This document shows, one piece after another, positions 14,758 to 25,158 of a stretch of DNA of 38,595 nt (within the stretch, counting starts at the first letter, position 1; each line of letters begins with the position of its first letter). Where the stretch lies: the NCBI GenBank assembly GCA_900318155.1, contig ONJN01000084.1, positions 1 through 38,595 of the forward strand, written 5' to 3'. Source of the stretch: an uncultured Eubacteriales bacterium. GTDB taxonomy: Bacteria; Bacillota; Clostridia; Peptostreptococcales; Anaerovoracaceae. The notes beneath the pieces were generated by a model. It was not told the DNA's origin and made no database searches. It saw only the letters and a list, made by a program, of their open reading frames with translations. The position numbers and the translations under genes were made by a program.

Positions 14758-15996
14758 ATGATTACGAAATTACGTTACAAATTTATTGCGATCTCCATGA
14801 TCTCGGTTGTTCTTGTTTTATTCACGATCATGATGACGATCAATATTTCGATTTACAGAAACACAATCAAAGAAGCCGATGAAAAACTGGATTCAATCAC
14901 GATAAACAGCGTTACGGACCTTGATCTTATCTTTAATGACGATTTTTACAAAATGTTCGATATTCCACATGAAATCGGACGCTTAGGAAGAGCAAACGAC
15001 TCATCGGATTTCTATGTTGCCTTTTATCCGGATGGCCGGAATCCAAAACCAGTCATTTCCGAACGATATAAATACAGTATATCTGAAGAAAAAGCGGTTT
15101 TTATGGCAAATAAAGCAAAAAAAAGCGGTAATGAACGTGGATCGATCAAAGGATATCGTTATAAAAAAACCAGGATTGATAATATCGCAGTTATCTTCTT
15201 TGTTGACTACAATCGGCAGCTCACCAGCTTTCATAAGACACTAATGGCCTGCACTGCAGTCTCCCTTGTTGGAATCCTGGCCGTTTTTATGCTGATCATC
15301 ATTTTCTCAGACTGGATCTTCAGACCAGTTTCAGAGAGTTATGAAAAACAAAAACGTTTCATAACAGATGCCGGTCATGAACTAAAAACGCCGCTTGCGA
15401 CAATTGATGCCGACGTCACGGTTATTGAAATGGAATCAGGTGAAAACGAATGGCTGAATGACATTAAAATGCAGACGCAGCGTATGGCCGGCCTGACAAA
15501 CGAACTGGTCTATCTGGCAAGAATGGACGAACAAAACAGGACAACAATGATGATTGATTTTCCTTTATCGGATTCCGTTCAGGAAACAGCTGATTCATTT
15601 CAAAGCCGGGCTGTTGTAGAAAACAAAATGTTCAACTGCAATATTACGCCGGGACTCTCTTACTGCGGAGATGAGAAAGCGATACGCAGACTGGTATCAA
15701 TCCTGCTGGACAATGCCTTAAAATATTCAGAGGAGAACGGCACGATCCGCATTGACCTTCATCCGAAAGGAAAAGGGATTCAACTTACCATATTCAACAC
15801 GACACCGTCTATGCCGAGAGAAAGTCTGAAATATCTCTTTGACAGGTTTTATCGAACAGATAAATCCAGAAATTCCGAAACCGGTGGGTATGGAATCGGA
15901 CTTTCCATTGCACAGTCCATCGTCAACGCGCATAAAGGAAGTATTACTGCATCAACAGAAGATGAAAAATCACTGACCATACAAATCACTTTGTAA
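14758..15996 (+). CDS. Membrane sensor histidine kinase (HisKA type)
   Basis: 412 residues. Two transmembrane segments (about 9-32 and 161-184) enclose an extracytoplasmic sensor of about 125 residues. The phospho-acceptor is His207 in DAGHELKTPL. The ATPase domain has the N-box LLDNALKYS (316-324), the F-box region YLFDRFYRTDKS (359-370) and the G2 box GGYGIGLSIA (376-385). The G1 box, normally DxGxGI, reads FNTTPSMP (346-353), a degenerate form found in some clostridial kinases. It is paired with the preceding response regulator and followed by a terminator, so it ends that unit. The ligand is unknown; the downstream lipoprotein could be part of the same surface response. Confidence 0.9.
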   Translation: MITKLRYKFIAISMISVVLVLFTIMMTINISIYRNTIKEADEKLDSITINSVTDLDLIFNDDFYKMFDIPHEIGRLGRANDSSDFYVAFYPDGRNPKPVISERYKYSISEEKAVFMANKAKKSGNERGSIKGYRYKKTRIDNIAVIFFVDYNRQLTSFHKTLMACTAVSLVGILAVFMLIIIFSDWIFRPVSESYEKQKRFITDAGHELKTPLATIDADVTVIEMESGENEWLNDIKMQTQRMAGLTNELVYLARMDEQNRTTMMIDFPLSDSVQETADSFQSRAVVENKMFNCNITPGLSYCGDEKAIRRLVSILLDNALKYSEENGTIRIDLHPKGKGIQLTIFNTTPSMPRESLKYLFDRFYRTDKSRNSETGGYGIGLSIAQSIVNAHKGSITASTEDEKSLTIQITL

Positions 15997-15998
15997 AA

Positions 15999-16025
15999 AA
16001 GCTGCCCGACCGGGCGGCTTTTAGT
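15999..16025 (+). terminator. Intrinsic terminator after the sensor kinase
   Basis: AAGCTGCCCG (15999-16008) pairs with CGGGCGGCTT (16011-16020), with one G-T pair and a very short loop, followed by TTAGTTTT. It lies directly behind the kinase stop codon. Confidence 0.88.
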
Positions 16026-16118
16026 TTTAATAAAGTGAAGAGACTGTAAAACAGAAAACAAATTCTTTTCCCGCAATACTTTAACATTTTCTGATAAAAT
16101 AACGTTTTTTTAGTTTAA

Positions 16119-16163
16119 TTTTAATTATAATTTTAAGTTCGTTTTAAGTTTTTCGATTATATT
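16119..16163 (+). promoter_or_regulatory. Lipoprotein promoter with OmpR/PhoB-type direct repeats
   Basis: TTTTAAGTT occurs at 16131-16139 and 16142-16150, an 11-bp period, and a weaker copy TTTTAATTA sits at 16119-16127. A TATATT box (16158-16163) follows 7 bp after the last repeat, where PhoB-type sites usually replace the -35 box. There is no standard -35. The transcript would have a leader of about 120 bases. The regulator at 14055 is the likely activator. Confidence 0.55.
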
Positions 16164-16289
16164 CTATGTGTCAAAAGGATACAGGGCCAGACAAACAAGA
16201 CCTGAAATCCTAAGTATAATCAAACAATAACATTAATAAACTGCTTTGTTCAACAGGATTGGAGATTAAAAATCAGGGGAGATTAGTCG

Positions 16290-17777
16290 ATGAAAAGAAA
16301 AGTCACGTCACTTTGGCTTATTACAGCAGTGCTTTTATTTCTGCTCGCCGGGTGCACAGGCGATTCATCATCATCCAATACCGGTCAGGCAAATCGGAAT
16401 TCATCAGGAACCAATAGCCGAAATAAGAAAAGCATCGTAGAAACAAAGAGTCCCGATAGTTTTTCATATGAAACAGATAAGAACTCTACCTCTTCTTCAT
16501 CTGTAAAATATAAGGCCAAACAGATTTTGTATTCTGATACTGTTCTGACCGGTAAAACGATCATTTCTTCAAAACAAAATGAAAATGTGATTCTGGTTAA
16601 CAGAAATTCCCAGGTGCTCCTAAAAAATGTCACGGTATCAAAAAAAATAAAAGGAGCATCGGATACCAAAAAAGCCGGATCCTGTGGCACAGTATCCGCC
16701 ATTCTCGGTATCAGCGGAACGACCTGTATTAAAAACAGCCGGATCACAACCGCAGCGAATAATTCCTCAGGGATCTTTTCCTGCGGAAATAGTGAAATTG
16801 GTGTCGCAGACAGTACAATTATCACTGAAAAGAAGAATTCAGATGGCATTACAGCATCCCAGATCGGGACACTGTATGCAAATAATCTGAAAGTATCAAC
16901 AAAAGGTCCGTTTTCATCACCATTAGTAAACAATTACGGAACTCTTGTAGTAAAAGGAGGTACATATACTTCCACAGGGAAAGAATCGCCGGCTGTTTAC
17001 TCAAATTTCAGTACTTCGATCGGATACGCCACAGTTAAAGCGAATCAATCCGAAGCTGCCCGAATTGAGGGCACCGGCTCAGTAGAACTTTATAAAACAA
17101 GACTTTTCGGTAAAAAAAGTTCAGCTGATAAAACAAATCGAGACTGGAATGTGATCCTGACAAAGAGCGCTTCCTCTTACGGAGATTCTTGCTTTTATAT
17201 GGAAGGAGGTTTTCTAAAGGCAGAGAATTCCGGTATGTTTTATACAGAAAACACATCATCCAGAATTCTGCTCAATAATGTCAACATTAAAACAACAGGT
17301 AAGAATCGCTATTTTCTGAAAGTGATTGACAAAAAAAGGAAAATGAATCAGGATACTTCAAATACGAACGCCTCAACTGATTGTAAATTAATAGCCTATG
17401 ACCAGAAAATGACAGGGGATATTATTTGGGACACTGGAAGTAAACTGGATGTCAGGATGAAAGGCTGCAGTACGCTGGCCGGCGCGATTATCCGTAATAA
17501 GAGGAAATCATCAAAGCAAAACAGTTACTGCAGAGTATCAATCGGCAGAAATAGTATATGGATCGTAACTGGAAACAGTCGAGTCACTGTTCTGAATAAT
17601 CTCGGAACAATTAAAGATAATTTGAATAAAAGAGTGACTCTTAAAGATTCTTATGGTAGAATCTTTTATAAAGGGAACAGTAAGTATTCAATTACAACTG
17701 ATTCATATTATGAAACAGGTATGACAGATACAGATACGATCAGTTTTTTCGATAAAAGTCATGATCTGTCAAGATAA
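16290..17777 (+). CDS. Lipoprotein with a predicted beta-helix fold
   Basis: 495 residues. A lipoprotein signal ends at LLAGC with Cys22 as the lipidation site, so the protein should be anchored on the outer face of the membrane. Residues 23-75 are a Ser/Asn-rich linker. Thereafter short strand-turn units recur, such as VILVNRNSQVLLKNVTV, GTTCIKNSRITTAANNSSGIF, GTLYANNLKVSTK and GTLVVKGGTYTSTGKESPAV, the pattern of a right-handed parallel beta-helix. The part with GDIIWDTGSKLDVRMKG resembles beta-helix carbohydrate-binding proteins of clostridia, but I see no catalytic residues. The gene stands alone between a terminator and a convergent terminator. Function unknown; surface carbohydrate binding or adhesion is a guess. 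Confidence 0.72.
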   Translation: MKRKVTSLWLITAVLLFLLAGCTGDSSSSNTGQANRNSSGTNSRNKKSIVETKSPDSFSYETDKNSTSSSSVKYKAKQILYSDTVLTGKTIISSKQNENVILVNRNSQVLLKNVTVSKKIKGASDTKKAGSCGTVSAILGISGTTCIKNSRITTAANNSSGIFSCGNSEIGVADSTIITEKKNSDGITASQIGTLYANNLKVSTKGPFSSPLVNNYGTLVVKGGTYTSTGKESPAVYSNFSTSIGYATVKANQSEAARIEGTGSVELYKTRLFGKKSSADKTNRDWNVILTKSASSYGDSCFYMEGGFLKAENSGMFYTENTSSRILLNNVNIKTTGKNRYFLKVIDKKRKMNQDTSNTNASTDCKLIAYDQKMTGDIIWDTGSKLDVRMKGCSTLAGAIIRNKRKSSKQNSYCRVSIGRNSIWIVTGNSRVTVLNNLGTIKDNLNKRVTLKDSYGRIFYKGNSKYSITTDSYYETGMTDTDTISFFDKSHDLSR

Positions 17778-17824
17778 ATCAGCCTCATAACTTTCTCAAT
17801 TCTAATAAATATATCCAATACAGC

Positions 17825-17846
17825 TGCCGTCCGGTAACGGGCGGCA
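17825..17846 (+). other. Short GC-rich hairpin downstream of the lipoprotein gene
   Basis: TGCCGTCCG (17825-17833) pairs with CGGGCGGCA (17838-17846), one G-T pair, around a GTAA loop of the stable GNRA type. No T-run follows. The 327-bp gap 17778-18104 holds this hairpin and the terminator at its right end; I see no gene in it. Confidence 0.45.
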
Positions 17847-18025
17847 CTGGGGCGGATATGTCAGATTGAAAACAAGAAGATAATATACAAGCCAATCTAC
17901 CTAAAAAGACTCTGTAATTAAACAATAGTTTTCCTGCCTTTCACACACAGGAACCACAGAAACCAATTCAATCAGAGTGATGAAGCAGGATGCACATTAG
18001 ATCCATTCCTTTCCTAAAACATCAA

Positions 18026-18069
18026 AACAGATCATTATACTGCGAACACAGCGTAATGATCTGTTTTTA
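18026..18069. terminator. Bidirectional terminator between lipoprotein and sigma factor genes
   Basis: A perfect 12-bp stem, AACAGATCATTA (18026-18037) with TAATGATCTGTT (18054-18065), is followed by T residues on the plus strand and by TTTTGATG on the minus strand. It suits both the rightward lipoprotein gene and the leftward sigma factor gene. Confidence 0.82.
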
Positions 18070-18104
18070 TATGCATTATTACCGGGTAAGAAATAGATTC
18101 TACT

Positions 18105-18848
18105 TTATAAATGCTGCTTATCCAATTCCTCTCTGAACTGGCTGACAATGCTTCTTTCAGCACGGGATACTGTCATTTGTGAAACACCCAGTGTCTTCGC
18201 GATATCTGCCTGCGAACGATTGTAAATAAAACGTTCGCGGAAGATATACCGATGCTGATCGCTGAGCTGATTCATAACTTTAGTTATGATCTCATTCATT
18301 TCAATCCGGTCGTATCCCTTCTCATCAAATCCCGTATACTTCTCCAAAAAAGCATTATCCCCGTCTTCACCAACGTCATCAAAGGTTTTATCCAATGAGT
18401 AGGTTCCATAAGCCTGAGAACCTTCCATCGCTTCAATGATCTGTTCTTCTGAAAAACCCGTTTCAGCAGAAATCTCTTCGATTGTAGGTATTCTATGATA
18501 TTCCAGATATAGTTCATCCTTTGCCGTCTGAACCTTCGCAGCAATTTCCTTCAGCCTTCTTGGAACCTTCAGACTCCATTGCTTATCACGGAAATACTTT
18601 TTAATCTCACCAAGAATCGTCGGTGTGGCAAAGGAACTGAATTCAAATCCGCGATTCGGATCAAAACGTTCCACCGCCTGAACCAGCGCAAGCGCACCTA
18701 CCTGATACAAATCATCATAATCGACACCTTTTCCGAGATACTTTCTGATCAGGATATCAACCATATAGAGATACTTTTCAACAAGTTCATTTCTTAATTC
18801 ATTTGTGGGATTTGCTTTATATTTAATAAACTCTTCCAAATCCGGCAT
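18105..18848 (-). CDS. Sigma-70 family RNA polymerase sigma factor, SigB/SigF subgroup
   Basis: 247 residues. Region 2 is visible in VDYDDLYQVGALALVQAVERFDP and FSSFATPTILGEIKKYFRD, region 3 in VPRRLKEIAAKVQTAKDEL, and region 4 in LSDQHRYIFRERFI...SQADIAKTLGVSQMTVSRAERSI with its helix-turn-helix. It belongs with the B. subtilis SigB/SigF/SigG group, whose members are held inactive by an RsbW/SpoIIAB anti-sigma factor, and such a gene lies directly upstream (17-bp gap). General stress and sporulation roles cannot be separated by sequence alone; the missing anti-anti-sigma gene argues against a complete spoIIA operon. Confidence 0.9.
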   Translation of the reverse strand: MPDLEEFIKYKANPTNELRNELVEKYLYMVDILIRKYLGKGVDYDDLYQVGALALVQAVERFDPNRGFEFSSFATPTILGEIKKYFRDKQWSLKVPRRLKEIAAKVQTAKDELYLEYHRIPTIEEISAETGFSEEQIIEAMEGSQAYGTYSLDKTFDDVGEDGDNAFLEKYTGFDEKGYDRIEMNEIITKVMNQLSDQHRYIFRERFIYNRSQADIAKTLGVSQMTVSRAERSIVSQFREELDKQHL

Positions 18849-18865
18849 TTTATCTCTTTTAACCT

Positions 18866-19261
18866 TTATACTCTCTTAACCATAGTGATTTTTTTATTTC
18901 CGTTTTCACTGATACCGAAATCTACTTCATTGACCAGTGTTTTAATCACGTACACACCTAAATCACCTTCCTGAGGACATTGCTTGCAAGGTTTTTTATC
19001 TTTATAAATCGAATGGGAATCACCATCCATTATCGTGATTTCTATTCTGCCCTGTTCGACAAAACAATCTAATTCATACTGTTCCGAAAAACCGTCGTAT
19101 CCGTGGCATGATATATTTTTACACGCCTCACTGACTGCTGTCTTAATATCATCGATGGCATCAAGGTCAAAACCGGCTGTCGTTGCTATCGAACTGATTG
19201 CAAGTCTGATCATTGTCAGATATGCAGGTTTGCCCGGTATAATAAACTTTAATTCATCCAT
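18866..19261 (-). CDS. RsbW/SpoIIAB-like anti-sigma factor (serine kinase family)
   Basis: 131 residues with a GHKL ATPase fold. The N-box is DDIKTAVSEACKN (37-49) with Glu45 and Asn49, and the G2-type GDLGVYVIKTLVNEV follows at 99-113. Two features are odd. The G1 box, DEGDS in B. subtilis RsbW, reads MDGDS (78-82), so the adenine-contacting Asp seems replaced by Met. The ATP lid is short and contains CKQC (92-95). Three further cysteines (47, 52, 66) are present. The protein should bind the sigma factor encoded 17 bp downstream. No RsbV/SpoIIAA-type partner gene adjoins. Shine-Dalgarno GGGAGG is well placed. A redox- or metal-dependent switch is possible but unproven. Confidence 0.87.
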   Translation of the reverse strand: MDELKFIIPGKPAYLTMIRLAISSIATTAGFDLDAIDDIKTAVSEACKNISCHGYDGFSEQYELDCFVEQGRIEITIMDGDSHSIYKDKKPCKQCPQEGDLGVYVIKTLVNEVDFGISENGNKKITMVKRV

Positions 19262-19312
19262 TGATATCCTCCCATTATTAGAATATATTTCTAAGTATTT
19301 TACAAAAAATAT

Positions 19313-19337
19313 ATACCCAAATTTATCAGAAAATATC
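19313..19337 (-). promoter_or_regulatory. Possible SigB-type promoter of the rsbW-sigma operon
   Basis: On the minus strand GGGTAT (19318-19313) matches the B. subtilis SigB -10 consensus exactly. GATATT (19337-19332), 13 bp upstream, is only a weak match to the GTTTAA -35 box. It would allow the sigma factor to drive its own operon, as in B. subtilis. The leader is about 45 bases. Confidence 0.4.
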
Positions 19338-19424
19338 TTTTGTCATTTAAATTAATAAAAATCAAACTTCCGGGTCTGAAAACTGCAAATCTATACTGGA
19401 CCATCTCCGATAAAATACCCGACA

Positions 19425-21917
19425 TCACAATTCAAGCTGTTCACCCTGCACGTCGTTCTTTTTATTATAATCTGCGGTAACGTCATCTTCACGGATAACC
19501 CTGGCCATCGCCACGATCTTTGCTTCGTCTTCGACCTTCATAATTTTGACACCTTGTGTCGCTCTTCCGAGAATCGATACATCATCTGCTTTGATTCGAA
19601 TAATGATTCCTTCCGAGTTAATCAGGAGAACCTCATCATCTTCCGCAACAACCATTGCGCCGACAAGCACACCGGTCTTGTCGAATTTTGCTTTGTCGTA
19701 AGTCAGAAGCCCTTTTCCACCTCGAGTCTGCGTCTTGTAACTTTCGATCGGAGTACGTTTCCCGTATCCGTTTTCAGTTACGACGAGCAGCTTTTCACCG
19801 CGCATCACGAGCGACATAGAAACAACTTCATCATCCTCCTCCAGCCTGATTGCTCTCACACCACCGGCGACTCTTCCCATCGGACGTACATCTTCTTCAG
19901 AAAAGCGAATTGATTTACCATTCCTGGTAACAATTATAATGTCACTGTGCCCGGTACTCTCTTTGACATCGATTAGCTGATCTCCGTCTTTAAGCTTGAC
20001 GGCAATAATTCCATTCTGCCGGCGTGTATCAAATTCAGATACCGCCGTTTTTTTAATTGTGCCGTTCTTAGTAACAGCGATCAGATAACGATCTTCTTTG
20101 AAGTCGCTGACTGGAATAATCGCGGTAATCCGTTCCCTCTGCATCAAACTTAAAAAGTTAATCGCCGGGGTTCCCCTGGCAGTACGTGATGCTTCCGGAA
20201 CCTGAAAAGCCTTCATTTTATGCACTTTTCCGGTATTTGTAAAGAACATCAGATAATCGTGAGTAGAAGTCATGAGCAGATCCTTAACAAAATCATTGTT
20301 TCTTGTTGTCAGACCTGTAATTCCTTTTCCTCCGCGTTTCTGTGCCTTAAACGTATTTGCAGGAACGCGCTTGATATATCCAAGGTGAGTGAGTGTGATC
20401 GCCACAAGCTGCTCTTCAACCAGATCCTCGTCATCAAGTTCATCTTCATCAGGCGCGAGCCTGGTGCGTCTCTCGTCACCATATTTCTCCTTGATTTCAA
20501 GAAGTTCATCTTTGACAACACCCATCAGCAGATGTTCGTCTGCGAGAAGTGATTTATAATAAGCGATCTTTTTCATCAGATCAATATATTCATTTTCAAT
20601 CTTTTCCCGTTCAAGACCCTGAAGTCTGGCAAGTCGCATATCAAGAATCGCCTGTGCCTGAATTTCCGAAAGCCCAAAACGTTCCATCAGCCTTTCCCTG
20701 GCATCATCATAAGAACTTCTGATAATGCGGATGATTTCATCAATGTTGTCAAGTGCAATTCGCAGACCTTCCAGAATATGAGCTCTTGCTTCAGCCTTAT
20801 TAAGATCGAACTGCGTACGTCTGGTAAGAACTTCTTTCTGAAACTTCAGATACTCATCCAGAATATCATAAAGATTCAATGTCCTCGGCTGTCCGTCGAC
20901 GAGCGCGATCATAATACAGCTGAAATTCTGCTGCAGCGCCGTATGTTTATAAAGCTTGTTGAGAGTGATCTGAGGATTAGCATCTCTTTTAAGTTCGATA
21001 ACAATCCTCATTCCTTCGCGATTAGATTCATCGCGGATCTCCGTGATACCTTCAATGCTCTTATCTTTTACAAGATCAGCAATTCTTTCGATCAGACGCG
21101 CCTTATTGACCTGATACGGAATTTCCGTAACTACTATTCGCATCTTCCCGCGGTTTGATTCTTCTATTTCACAACAGGAACGTACTTTAACCTTTCCGAC
21201 GCCCGTTGTATAAGCTTCACGGATTCCGGCTTTTCCAAGAATTTTAGCCCCTGTAGGGAAATCCGGTCCTTTGACAATCTCCATCAGGTCTTCCACCGTG
21301 CAGTTCTCATCATCGATCATCTTTACAGTCGCATCGATAATTTCACCAAGATTATGCGGAGGAATGGATGTGGCCATGCCTACTGCAATTCCGTTAGCAC
21401 CATTGACAAGAAGATTCGGATAACGACTTGGCAATACAACCGGCTCTTTTTCTTCTCCGTCGAAATTCGGAACAAAATCTACCGTATCTTTTTCAATATC
21501 CCGAAGCATCTGCTGTGTATACGGCGTCATCCTGGCTTCTGTATATCGCTGGGCTGCCGCACCGTCGCCGTCGATGGAGCCGAAATTTCCGTGGCCATCT
21601 ACAAGCATATACCGCATCGAGAAGTCCTGGGCCATTCTGACCATGGCATCGTAAATTGAACTGTCTCCGTGCGGGTGATATTTACCCATAACCTCACCGA
21701 CAATTCTGGCTGATTTTTTATATGGTTTCTCCGGCGTAATACCAAGCTGGGACATTCCGTATAAAATCCTTCTGTGCACAGGTTTCATCCCGTCACGCAC
21801 ATCCGGAAGAGCACGTCCTACAATGACACTCATCGCGTAGTCAATGTAAGAATCCCTCATCTCGTCATGTATTTCATGCCTTATTAATTTACTGTCTTCA
21901 GTCAGTGTTGTATCCAA
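19425..21917 (-). CDS. gyrA: DNA gyrase subunit A
   Basis: 830 residues, normal for GyrA. This subunit cuts and rejoins DNA during negative supercoiling. The catalytic tyrosine is Tyr125 in QRYTEARM. The quinolone-resistance region reads [14 protein letters not shown] (81-94); the positions equivalent to E. coli Ser83 and Asp87 are Ser86 and Asp90, the susceptible residues. The GyrA box QKRGGKG, needed for wrapping DNA, opens the C-terminal beta-pinwheel, which distinguishes gyrase from topoisomerase IV. The C-terminus has a short acidic tail. It follows gyrB by 15 bp and shares its promoter. Confidence 0.98.
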   Translation of the reverse strand: MDTTLTEDSKLIRHEIHDEMRDSYIDYAMSVIVGRALPDVRDGMKPVHRRILYGMSQLGITPEKPYKKSARIVGEVMGKYHPHGDSSIYDAMVRMAQDFSMRYMLVDGHGNFGSIDGDGAAAQRYTEARMTPYTQQMLRDIEKDTVDFVPNFDGEEKEPVVLPSRYPNLLVNGANGIAVGMATSIPPHNLGEIIDATVKMIDDENCTVEDLMEIVKGPDFPTGAKILGKAGIREAYTTGVGKVKVRSCCEIEESNRGKMRIVVTEIPYQVNKARLIERIADLVKDKSIEGITEIRDESNREGMRIVIELKRDANPQITLNKLYKHTALQQNFSCIMIALVDGQPRTLNLYDILDEYLKFQKEVLTRRTQFDLNKAEARAHILEGLRIALDNIDEIIRIIRSSYDDARERLMERFGLSEIQAQAILDMRLARLQGLEREKIENEYIDLMKKIAYYKSLLADEHLLMGVVKDELLEIKEKYGDERRTRLAPDEDELDDEDLVEEQLVAITLTHLGYIKRVPANTFKAQKRGGKGITGLTTRNNDFVKDLLMTSTHDYLMFFTNTGKVHKMKAFQVPEASRTARGTPAINFLSLMQRERITAIIPVSDFKEDRYLIAVTKNGTIKKTAVSEFDTRRQNGIIAVKLKDGDQLIDVKESTGHSDIIIVTRNGKSIRFSEEDVRPMGRVAGGVRAIRLEEDDEVVSMSLVMRGEKLLVVTENGYGKRTPIESYKTQTRGGKGLLTYDKAKFDKTGVLVGAMVVAEDDEVLLINSEGIIIRIKADDVSILGRATQGVKIMKVEDEAKIVAMARVIREDDVTADYNKKNDVQGEQLEL

Positions 21918-21932
21918 ATTTATTTACCCCCG

Positions 21933-23858
<1,926 letters not shown>

Positions 23859-23898
23859 TCATCCTTTTATACTGGTTTTAATCAATTATTTATTATTT

Positions 23899-23927
23899 AG
23901 TATACAATAAAACAAGCGATTTTACAA
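23899..23927 (-). promoter_or_regulatory. gyrBA promoter
   Basis: On the minus strand TTGTAA (23927-23922), a 17-bp spacer and TATACT (23904-23899) give a strong sigma-A promoter about 47 bp before the gyrB start. The -35 box lies in the loop and stem of the terminator behind recF, so gyrBA is set up to be transcribed separately. Confidence 0.75.
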
Positions 23928-23936
23928 GAAAATCGC
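23916..23936 (-). terminator. Terminator hairpin downstream of recF
   Basis: GCGATTTT (23916-23923) pairs with AAAATCGC (23929-23936) around a 5-base loop. On the minus strand the hairpin is followed by TTGTTTTATT. It would end dnaA-dnaN-recF transcripts before gyrB. The 205-bp gap around it contains no gene. Confidence 0.65.
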
Positions 23937-24057
23937 CTATAATAGTAAAATAATATTATTCACTTAATAAAAACCGTTCTATTCGCTCATTTTCCATTAA
24001 AAAATAAACAATAAAATCAAGGTATGAATATATACTTAAGTCACAATTTTTCGATGG

Positions 24058-25155
24058 TTATTCACTGACCGCTCGTCCGTGATCAATTTTAATAATTTTT
24101 ACATCTTTATACGCATTTAAAAGCCTTTGATCCACTTCCGTAGCCGTAATAAAAAGCTGGATTCCCGACAAAGCTCGAACGAGATACTCCCGCCGCACAG
24201 CGTCGAGCTCACTCATCACATCATCGAGCAGAAGAATTCCATTTTCACCTGTCTCCTCTCGTATAAAATCAAGTTCCGCAAGCTTCAAAGAAAGAGCGCA
24301 GGTACGCTGCTGTCCCTGTGAACCATATTTTCGGACATTGACCCCGTTCACAAAAAACTTCAAGTCGTCCTTATGCGGTCCACGTCCGGTTGTCCTCATA
24401 CGAATATCCATTTCACAGGAATCCCGCAATGCTTCCTCCAGGATTTTTTCCTGCTCGGATAAGTTATCCTGATAAGGCTGATTCGGATCGTACTCGATTT
24501 TCAGTTCCTCTGAGCCGTTCGTGATCCCACTGTGAATTCGTCCGCTGCAGACATTGATCTCATCGATAAAACGCTTCCGGTGACGCATCACTTCCGCACC
24601 GTATTTCACGATCTGCGCGTCCCACAGCGATAATACATTCTCATCAACATATTCTTCCTTTAAGTACTGATTCCGCTGCATCAGCGCCTTTTTATAGCTC
24701 CCCAGACTATTATAGTAGGCAGGACGAATCTGCGCCAGCTCCCGATCAATAAACCGACGCCTCTTTTCCGGCTCGTCTTTGACAATTCTCAGATCCTCCG
24801 GAGAAAAGATAACCAGAATGATGTTTTTCATCAACTGTGATGTCTTACGGACAAAGGTGCCATCTTTTTTGATTGCTTTCCTTGAGTTCCTGTTGATCAA
24901 AACCTCGACCCGGGTATCGATCAGTTCCTTTGACGCCTCCACTCTGATAAAAGCTGTGTCGCATCCGAATCGAATCAAATCACTGTCCCGGGTCGTACGA
25001 AAAGATCTTCCCATTGACGTCAGATAAACGGCTTCAATCAGATTGGTCTTACCCTGTGCGTTTTTCCCGATAATCAGATTTACACCCTGATCGAATTCAA
25101 TTGAAAAATCTTCGTAGTTTCTGAAATTCTTTAATTCAATATTTTTAATATACAT
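24058..25155 (-). CDS. recF: DNA replication and repair protein RecF
   Basis: 365 residues of an SMC-like ATPase that helps load RecA at gaps in damaged DNA. Walker A is GKNAQGKTNL (about 30-39), the signature region is YGSQGQQRTCALSLKLAEL, and Walker B is ILLLDDVMSELD. The start ATG lies three bases after the dnaN stop, and MYIKNIELKNFRNY is the usual opening. The small S4-domain gene that often sits between dnaN and recF in Bacillota is absent. Confidence 0.97.
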   Translation of the reverse strand: MYIKNIELKNFRNYEDFSIEFDQGVNLIIGKNAQGKTNLIEAVYLTSMGRSFRTTRDSDLIRFGCDTAFIRVEASKELIDTRVEVLINRNSRKAIKKDGTFVRKTSQLMKNIILVIFSPEDLRIVKDEPEKRRRFIDRELAQIRPAYYNSLGSYKKALMQRNQYLKEEYVDENVLSLWDAQIVKYGAEVMRHRKRFIDEINVCSGRIHSGITNGSEELKIEYDPNQPYQDNLSEQEKILEEALRDSCEMDIRMRTTGRGPHKDDLKFFVNGVNVRKYGSQGQQRTCALSLKLAELDFIREETGENGILLLDDVMSELDAVRREYLVRALSGIQLFITATEVDQRLLNAYKDVKIIKIDHGRAVSE

Positions 25156-25158
25156 AAA

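Noticed and set aside
17778..18104. A small gene or RNA in the gap after the lipoprotein
   Set aside because: No frame with a ribosome-binding site is seen; only a GC-rich hairpin and a bidirectional terminator are visible.
18105..19261. Complete sporulation spoIIA operon
   Set aside because: Only the anti-sigma and sigma genes are present; no spoIIAA-like gene lies in the 163-bp gap upstream.
19270..19310. Sigma-A promoter TTGTAA-17-TCTAAT before the anti-sigma gene
   Set aside because: It would start transcription within or beyond the ribosome-binding site, too close to the start codon.
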